From positions 558,356-622,355 of the forward strand of contig JAJFKT010000026.1 of assembly GCA_021773075.1 (NCBI GenBank): a stretch of DNA of 64,000 nucleotides. The letters run 5' to 3'. The stretch's first letter is position 1, and each line of letters starts with the position of its first letter. A program made the translations under genes and the position numbers. Below are positions 58,029-64,000 of this stretch, piece after piece. This DNA is from Woeseiaceae bacterium. GTDB taxonomy: Bacteria; Pseudomonadota; Gammaproteobacteria; Steroidobacterales; Woeseiaceae. The notes under the pieces were generated by a model, which did no database searches, was not told the origin of the DNA, and was given only the letters and a program-made list of their open reading frames with translations.

Positions 58029-59915
58029 ATGAGCAAACGATACGACGCTGCGGACATCGAGGTCCTAAGCGGGCTGGAGCCTGTTCGGCGACGGCCAGGC
58101 ATGTATACCGACACCACGCGGCCAAATCACCTGGCCCACGAGGTCGTCGATAACAGCATTGATGAAGCCCTTGCCGGTCATTGTAAGAAGCTCGACGTTA
58201 CGATCTACAAAGATGGATCGCTTGAGGTTTCTGACGATGGCCGTGGTATGCCGGTCGACAAGCACCCGAAGGAGAAGATACCGGGTGTCGAGCTGATCCT
58301 TACTCGCTTACACGCAGGTGGTAAGTTTTCGAATGAAAACTACCAATATTCCGGCGGATTGCACGGCGTTGGCGTTTCCGTCGTAAACGCGCTGTCCAGG
58401 AATCTCGAAGTCTGGATTCGGCGCGGTGGCAAGGAATACAACATGAGTTTTGTTGGCGGCAAGAAGCGCGGCAAGCTCGAGGTTGTTGGCGCGGTTGGCA
58501 AGGCGAACACTGGCACGACCATTCGCTTCTGGCCCGATGAGCAGTACTTCGACTCCGTAAAGTTTTCGGTTAACAAACTTAAGCACGCCTTAAAGGCGAA
58601 GGCTGTTCTCTGTCCTGGCGTTACGGTCCGTCTTAAAGTCGAGAAACCGAATGAAAAAATAGAGTGGTGTTATTCGGGCGGTCTTGAGGAATATCTGCTC
58701 GAGGAAATTGGCGGCGGCGAAACCCTTCCCGCCGAGCCGTTCTCGGGCGCCGTTACCGGCAACAATGAGTCGGTTGACTGGGCACTGGTCTGGACGACGG
58801 ATGGTGGCGCCAGCGTTCTCGAGAGTTACGTCAATCTGATTCCCACGCCGCAGGGCGGTACACATGTCAACGGCCTTAGAACGGGGCTAACCAACGCACT
58901 GCGTGAGTTCTGTGAATTCCGCAGCTTGCTGCCGCGCGGCGTCGCGTTGGCACCCGAGGATATCTGGGATGGCCTGAGTTTTATCCTCAGCACCAAACTC
59001 GAAGACCCTCAATTTTCAGGGCAGACCAAGGAGCGCTTGTCGTCGCGTGAGTCTGCAGCATTCGTTGCCGGCATTGTTAAAGACAATTTCTCGTTGTGGC
59101 TGAATCAACATCCGGAAACGGGTGACCTGATCGCAAACCTTGCGATAAATAAAGCACAAAAACGCCTAAAAGCGGCGAAAAAAGTTGTCCGCAAGAAAAT
59201 CGTTTCTGGTCCGGCTTTACCCGGCAAGCTGGCTGATTGCCGTTCGCAGGAACCGGAGCTGTGCGAGTTGTTTCTTGTAGAAGGTGACTCGGCTGGCGGC
59301 TCGGCCAAGCAGGCCCGTGATCGCAATACCCAGGCAATCATGCCGTTGAGGGGCAAAATTCTTAATACCTGGGAGGTTGATACCGCAGAAATACTGGCGT
59401 CAGCCGAAGTCCACGACATTTCGGTTGCGCTTGGCGTTGATCCTGGCAGCCCTGATATCAGCGGATTGCGTTATCACAAAGTATGTATTCTCGCGGATGC
59501 GGACTCAGACGGCCTGCATATCGCGACGCTCTTGTGCGCGCTTTTCTTGCGGCACTTTCGTGAGCTGGTATTGGCAGGGCATATCTATGTTGCTATGCCG
59601 CCCTTATACCGCGTTGATGTTGGGAAAGAGGTGTATTACGCGCTCGACGAGGGCGAACGAAAAGGCATTCTGGATCGTATCGAGGCGGAGAAGAAGAAAG
59701 GCAAAGTATCCGTTACCCGCTTCAAGGGTCTTGGCGAAATGGACCCCGAGCAACTACGGGAGACTACGATGCACCGCGATACACGAAGACTCGTGCAACT
59801 CACGATCAAAGCGAGCGACAAGACCGACCAAATGATGGATATGCTGCTCGCGAAAAAAAGGTCCAAGGATCGCCGCAGCTGGCTGGAATCCAAAGGCAAT
59901 CTTGCCGAAATATGA
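58029..59915 (+). CDS. parE: DNA topoisomerase IV subunit B
   Basis: ATPase subunit of the chromosome decatenase. GHKL ATPase features are EVVDNSIDEALAG, DDGRGMPVD, and GGLHGVGVSVVNALS. The TOPRIM domain has LVEGDSAGGSA and DADSDG, and the C-terminus ends in the ParE-type RRSWLESKGN. Length 628 residues (E. coli ParE 630), clearly shorter than GyrB. parC follows 22 bases later. Confidence 0.97.
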   Translation: MSKRYDAADIEVLSGLEPVRRRPGMYTDTTRPNHLAHEVVDNSIDEALAGHCKKLDVTIYKDGSLEVSDDGRGMPVDKHPKEKIPGVELILTRLHAGGKFSNENYQYSGGLHGVGVSVVNALSRNLEVWIRRGGKEYNMSFVGGKKRGKLEVVGAVGKANTGTTIRFWPDEQYFDSVKFSVNKLKHALKAKAVLCPGVTVRLKVEKPNEKIEWCYSGGLEEYLLEEIGGGETLPAEPFSGAVTGNNESVDWALVWTTDGGASVLESYVNLIPTPQGGTHVNGLRTGLTNALREFCEFRSLLPRGVALAPEDIWDGLSFILSTKLEDPQFSGQTKERLSSRESAAFVAGIVKDNFSLWLNQHPETGDLIANLAINKAQKRLKAAKKVVRKKIVSGPALPGKLADCRSQEPELCELFLVEGDSAGGSAKQARDRNTQAIMPLRGKILNTWEVDTAEILASAEVHDISVALGVDPGSPDISGLRYHKVCILADADSDGLHIATLLCALFLRHFRELVLAGHIYVAMPPLYRVDVGKEVYYALDEGERKGILDRIEAEKKKGKVSVTRFKGLGEMDPEQLRETTMHRDTRRLVQLTIKASDKTDQMMDMLLAKKRSKDRRSWLESKGNLAEI

Positions 59916-59937
59916 GAGTTTCTGAGCGGGCACTGAT

Positions 59938-62181
59938 ATGCAAAACAATCTGAATCTTGAAGGTGTCGAACAACAGGCGCTGAAAGATTACACGGAACAG
60001 GCGTATCTCGATTATTCGATGTACGTCATTCTCGACCGCGCCCTGCCGCAAATTGGCGACGGTCTGAAACCCGTGCAGCGGCGAATTATTTACGCGATGA
60101 GCGAGCTCGGTCTGTCCGCCTCGTCGAAGCCGAAGAAATCGGCACGCACAGTCGGCGATGTAATTGGCAAGTTTCATCCGCACGGTGATTCCGCTTGTTA
60201 CGAAGCCATGGTGTTGATGGCGCAGGATTTTTCTTATCGCTATCCGATCGTCATTGGCCAGGGTAACTGGGGCTCGACGGACGATCCGAAGTCATTCGCT
60301 GCAATGCGTTACACCGAATCGCGATTGGCGCCATACGCCAAGAGCTTGTTGCAGGAGCTTGGATTGGGCACCGTTGATTGGGCGCCTAATTTCGACGGTA
60401 CTCTCAATGAGCCGGTTGTACTTCCGGCGCGCTTGCCGAATCTAATTCTCAATGGGACGACCGGCATAGCGGTCGGTATGTCGACCGACGTTCCGCCGCA
60501 TAACCTGAACGAGGTCGCGAGCGCGCTGGTGCATCTGATCGACAATCCCAAGGCGACTGTCACGCAGTTGATGAAGCACATCAAAGGCCCCGACTATCCG
60601 ACCGGCGGAGAGCTCGTTTCATCTGCCGCTGATATCAAAGAGATCTACGAGACCGGGGGAGGGACTTTGCGTTTGCGGGCGTCTTACAAGATGGAAGGCA
60701 CAGACATCGTGGTGACGTCTTTGCCGCATCAAATATCCGGCGCGAAATTACAGGAACAAATTGCTACGCAAATGCGAGCCAAGAAGTTACCGCAGGTTGA
60801 CGACTTACGTGATGAGTCAGACCATGAAGAACCGACGCGCCTGGTGATTAGCAAGAAGCGCGGCGTCGATGTCGAGCAACTGATGTCGCATTTATTCTCT
60901 ACGACATCACTGGAACGAACAGTACGGGTCAACATGAACATCATCGGCCTGGACGGGCGGCCACGAATGTTCAATTTGCTCGAAATGCTCAAAGAGTGGC
61001 TCAAGTTCCGCAAGCAAACGGTCACGAATCGTCTGAACCACCGACTCGAGCTTGTTCGGGATCGGCTGCATATTCTCGACGGCCTGTTGCTCGCTTATCT
61101 GAATATCGACGAAGTCATCGCGATTATTCGCGAAGAAGATAAGCCGAAGCCGGTTCTGATGAAACGATTCAAGCTTTCGGATATTCAAGCCGAAGCGATA
61201 TTGAATCTGCGACTACGCAATCTCGCCAAGCTCGAAGAGATGAAAATCAGGGGTGAGCAGAATGAACTCAACGAAGAGCGTGAAGTGCTGGAGAAGACAC
61301 TGGGCAGTGCCGCGCGACTGAAAACGCTGATCAAGAAAGAAATTATTGAGGACGCTGAGGCCTACGGCGATGATCGACGTACACTCATCGTTGAACGTGA
61401 GGCGGCGCAGGCACTGGACGAGACGCAGCTGGTAGCCAGCGAACCCGTTACCGTTGTTCTATCAGAAGCCGGTTATGCCCGCGCAGCGAAAGGGCACGAG
61501 ATTGATCCAACAACACTGAATTATCGTTCCGGCGATTCCTACCTGGCTGCCGCGCAAGGGCGCAGCAATCAGCTTGCGATGTTCATCGACAGCACCGGAC
61601 GTGTTTACAGCGTCATGGCCGGCACATTGCCGTCTGCGCGCGGGCAAGGTGAGCCCATGTCCAGCCGTTTTAAGCCGCCCGATGGTGCTGCATTTTGTGG
61701 TGCGATGATCGGAGCGGACGATCAGAAATACTTACTCGCCAGTGATGCCGGTTACGGATTTGTCGCAACTTTGCGTGATCTGGTGTCGCGAAACAAAGCC
61801 GGCAAGTCGATCTTACGTGTACCGCCCGGCGGCAAGGCCGTTGTTCCCGCACCGGTACCGGCCGGTAAGGAATGTGTCATCGCCGCCGTTAGCTCGATAG
61901 GCCGCCTGTTAATTTTTGAGATGGAAGAACTGCCAGAGCTTGCGAAAGGCAAGGGCAATAAACTGATCAATATCCCAGGGTCGAAATACAAAACGGGTGA
62001 CGAAAAAATGGTCGCCGCAGCGGTTGTGCCGGAAGACGGGAGTCTGCAGGTGCATACCGCTACCCGAATCATGACGATCAAATGGAATGATGTTGATGAC
62101 TATTACGGTGACCGCGCATTACGTGGCAGCTTGTTACCGAAGGGATGGCGAAAGGTCGAGCGCCTGATCGGCTTCGATTAG
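59938..62181 (+). CDS. parC: DNA topoisomerase IV subunit A
   Basis: Breakage-reunion subunit. The active-site tyrosine is in [14 protein letters not shown] (near residue 124). The quinolone-determining region reads [13 protein letters not shown], the wild-type-like ParC serine being kept. A coiled-coil region (about 410-480) precedes a C-terminal beta-pinwheel. Length 747 residues (E. coli ParC 752). Confidence 0.97.
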   Translation: MQNNLNLEGVEQQALKDYTEQAYLDYSMYVILDRALPQIGDGLKPVQRRIIYAMSELGLSASSKPKKSARTVGDVIGKFHPHGDSACYEAMVLMAQDFSYRYPIVIGQGNWGSTDDPKSFAAMRYTESRLAPYAKSLLQELGLGTVDWAPNFDGTLNEPVVLPARLPNLILNGTTGIAVGMSTDVPPHNLNEVASALVHLIDNPKATVTQLMKHIKGPDYPTGGELVSSAADIKEIYETGGGTLRLRASYKMEGTDIVVTSLPHQISGAKLQEQIATQMRAKKLPQVDDLRDESDHEEPTRLVISKKRGVDVEQLMSHLFSTTSLERTVRVNMNIIGLDGRPRMFNLLEMLKEWLKFRKQTVTNRLNHRLELVRDRLHILDGLLLAYLNIDEVIAIIREEDKPKPVLMKRFKLSDIQAEAILNLRLRNLAKLEEMKIRGEQNELNEEREVLEKTLGSAARLKTLIKKEIIEDAEAYGDDRRTLIVEREAAQALDETQLVASEPVTVVLSEAGYARAAKGHEIDPTTLNYRSGDSYLAAAQGRSNQLAMFIDSTGRVYSVMAGTLPSARGQGEPMSSRFKPPDGAAFCGAMIGADDQKYLLASDAGYGFVATLRDLVSRNKAGKSILRVPPGGKAVVPAPVPAGKECVIAAVSSIGRLLIFEMEELPELAKGKGNKLINIPGSKYKTGDEKMVAAAVVPEDGSLQVHTATRIMTIKWNDVDDYYGDRALRGSLLPKGWRKVERLIGFD

Positions 62182-62195
62182 ACCAGACGTTCCCT

Positions 62196-64000
62196 CTAAC
62201 TTGCCTTGCCGGATTCAACCGGCATTTCGACTGTTTCGTCGTCAGCAGGCGTGTTGACGGTGATTTCTTCGTTGATCCCGGTTTCGTCTGGATCAGTAAT
62301 GTCGTCGTTTTGTGCCGGCATTTGTGCGGTGATATCGAGCTCGGTAACACTCGCAAGCGGCAGTGCAGCAGTCATATCGTCGTTGCTGCCGTCGCTAACC
62401 TGTGTGGCAAGGTCCTCAGCCGCTCTGGCAATTTCTATGTTCAATGCTTGTGTGGCAGTGAACTCGTCTTCGTAGTCCTGTTCGATTACCTGATAGTCGA
62501 CTTCTTTGTTGATTGTGTAGTTCTGCGCGATCAGCGTCTCGTCATCAGGCACAACCTCGACGGCCTTTAGATCACGTTCGGTAACCTCTTCCGGCTGTGG
62601 CATTTTCGTCGCGTCGATAATGACTGACATGTCATAGTCGTCCTCGGGCAGTACTTCGCTATCGAGAATCGAATGTTCGTCAGTACGCAACGGCGGTAGC
62701 ATGTCGGTTTCATCGCTTGCTGAGGCTACCGGTTCGAATGGCAGCTCAATATCGAGATTCGTCGTCGCCGCAAATCCGAAATCCTGCGAATCATTCCTGG
62801 ACGTTCCCGTTTCGAGTCCGGTGCCTATGATCAGGTCGGCGTCCAGAACGAGATTTTCTTCGGTCGGGGAATCGTCAGAAAGGTCGTAGTCGACTCCGAT
62901 TGCCTCGACATTCTCAGTGTCCGTAGATTCCGTATCACTAAATCGACGTCTATGTTGTTGGTCGACCTGCGGGGCGCTTGGCGCAGTACCTGTCTGACCG
63001 CGTAAGCGACGCCCGAACATCAATAGTCCAAGAATCAGCGCAACACCGCTACCGGCGAGCCAGAAGAGCCATGTTGGGGTTGCTGTAATCTTACTGCTAT
63101 TGGGCGAAATTATGGCGGTCGGCACATTCGGTGATGTCGAGTTTGTCGTTGGTCCTTCGAGCTCGGTATTTAGAATGATGTCACCGGGCTGCAGGGCACT
63201 CACGGAAGCATCTGCTTCAGTTAGTTCGTCCAGGATCACTGGCTCACTGCCGAAAGCCGCATCGGATGATAGGGATGTATCTGTAGCAGGCTCGACAGGA
63301 CTGACCTCGGGCGCTGCATAAGTTGCTGCGTTGGAACTGATTGAGGTGGCTTCTTCATTGGCAATTACGGCGGCATTGCCGCCAAAATCCGGAATCGCAA
63401 GCCAGCTTCCAGCTTTTAATTTGTTCGGGTCGTTTTCGATAAAAGCAGCCGGGTTCGCGGCGAAAATAGCGTTAACAGCCGGCCATAATCCGATTGGACG
63501 GTTTTGAATACGCGATGCAATGTCCGAAAGTGTCTCACCCTGCAGTACCTGATACCTCGTTGACGCTGCGATGTCTTTGCTGACCGGTGTTTGAACGGAA
63601 GCTACGGGGGCCGCTATTGCTTCCGCTGAGACGGCGACAGGTACAGCGACCGGCGCGGATTGCTGGGTCACTATCGGCTGATCGTAGGCGGGCGTAAGGG
63701 GATCGATAAACAGCAGGTACTCGCGGCTCAAATTGGCCGAGTAAGGGCAGTTGACAACAACGTGGGCTGAGATCATCGGCTCACGGACCGGCGTTTTGCC
63801 CGTCAACATTATGACGCCATTCGCTACACTTAATTGTGCGGAACCGAATCCGGGTAGCCCACTCAGTGATGGTCCCGGTCGCATCGTTACGCAATAGTTG
63901 GCAATCTGCTCGTTCGGTGCCAGTGCGTACGCAATGCTTGCTCGCAAAGGCTGTCCCAGGCGTGATTGGACGGTTACTTCGCCAAGCTCTAGTGCAGCAG
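62196..64000 (-). CDS. fimV: FimV-like LysM pilus/polarity protein (5' end outside window)
   Basis: Partial at the right edge: the reading frame is open from 64000. The visible N-terminal part contains ELGEVTVQSRLGQPLRASI, the FimV N-domain hallmark. A LysM domain follows (YQVLQGETLSDIASRIQNRP, then FAANPAAFIENDPNKLKAG), a proline/threonine-rich stretch, one transmembrane helix (TWLFWLAGSGVALILGLLMF) and a long acidic cytoplasmic tail. The C-terminal TPR cap of Pseudomonas FimV is not evident. FimV acts in type IV pilus function and polar localisation, consistent with pilW at the left end. Confidence 0.9.
   Translation of the reverse strand, partial: AALELGEVTVQSRLGQPLRASIAYALAPNEQIANYCVTMRPGPSLSGLPGFGSAQLSVANGVIMLTGKTPVREPMISAHVVVNCPYSANLSREYLLFIDPLTPAYDQPIVTQQSAPVAVPVAVSAEAIAAPVASVQTPVSKDIAASTRYQVLQGETLSDIASRIQNRPIGLWPAVNAIFAANPAAFIENDPNKLKAGSWLAIPDFGGNAAVIANEEATSISSNAATYAAPEVSPVEPATDTSLSSDAAFGSEPVILDELTEADASVSALQPGDIILNTELEGPTTNSTSPNVPTAIISPNSSKITATPTWLFWLAGSGVALILGLLMFGRRLRGQTGTAPSAPQVDQQHRRRFSDTESTDTENVEAIGVDYDLSDDSPTEENLVLDADLIIGTGLETGTSRNDSQDFGFAATTNLDIELPFEPVASASDETDMLPPLRTDEHSILDSEVLPEDDYDMSVIIDATKMPQPEEVTERDLKAVEVVPDDETLIAQNYTINKEVDYQVIEQDYEDEFTATQALNIEIARAAEDLATQVSDGSNDDMTAALPLASVTELDITAQMPAQNDDITDPDETGINEEITVNTPADDETVEMPVESGKAS

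Overview
The window is a gene-dense (no gap above 300 bases), mostly core chromosomal segment of a gammaproteobacterium. The evidence is gene content and order: rlmN-pilW-rodZ-hisS-yfgM-bamB-der, then xseA / guaB-guaA, then tadA/mltF, a single-chain 1296-residue PurL, glyA-nrdR-nusB-thiL-pgpA, parE-parC, and a FimV-type LysM protein running off the right edge. The acyltransferase after der resembles the serine O-succinyltransferases of Xanthomonadales. Together with secreted tricorn- and M20-type hydrolases, this suggests an uncultured or environmental aerobic heterotroph near Xanthomonadales/Woeseiales/Chromatiales. That placement is inference only. No phage, insertion sequence, integrase or CRISPR array is visible.

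Layout. 0-8.5 kb: a tightly overlapping operon for rRNA methylation, pilus and cell-shape proteins, histidyl-tRNA synthetase, outer-membrane assembly (YfgM, BamB), the ribosome GTPase Der and a serine/homoserine acyltransferase. 8.5-16.7 kb: YHS protein, M23 peptidase and xseA on the minus strand, guaB-guaA on the plus strand, then tadA and mltF converging with overlapping 3' ends. 16.8-31 kb: a more accessory stretch with tRNA-Ser(CGA), a secreted protein with two hydrolase domains and TPRs, a fatty-acid desaturase, a metallo-beta-lactamase-fold protein, a tricorn-like protease, a pseudouridine catabolism pair (psuK-psuG), a molybdenum hydroxylase pair, KDPG aldolase and DoxX. 31-38 kb: pyrophosphatase, a Tat-exported aldo/keto reductase, a MaoC hydratase / CoA-ester lyase / acetyl-CoA synthetase cluster and an orphan TagH-like FHA protein. 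38-50 kb: purL, two poorly known proteins, ettA, a deacetylase-family enzyme and glyA-nrdR-nusB-thiL-pgpA. 50-55 kb: a Ser/Thr kinase fused to a cyclic-nucleotide-binding domain, converging on an M48 peptidase-YjgN pair, and a secreted M20 amidohydrolase. 55-58 kb: a perfect 25-bp inverted repeat, xseB, and a rubrerythrin / CCG-type iron-sulfur protein / DUF3501 operon behind a promoter with a Fur-like palindrome. 58-64 kb: parE, parC and fimV.

Points most worth following: the 25-bp inverted repeat; the Fur-like control of the rubrerythrin trio, whose biochemical role is not established; the kinase-cNMP fusion and the distant TagH protein as a possible phospho-signalling pair; the HTH-PfkB kinase gene whose start lies in an 11-bp inverted repeat with no ribosome-binding site; and two gaps in normally conserved operons (no ispG between rodZ and hisS, no rib genes between nrdR and nusB). 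I found nothing I can defend as a wholly new multi-gene defence or mobile system.
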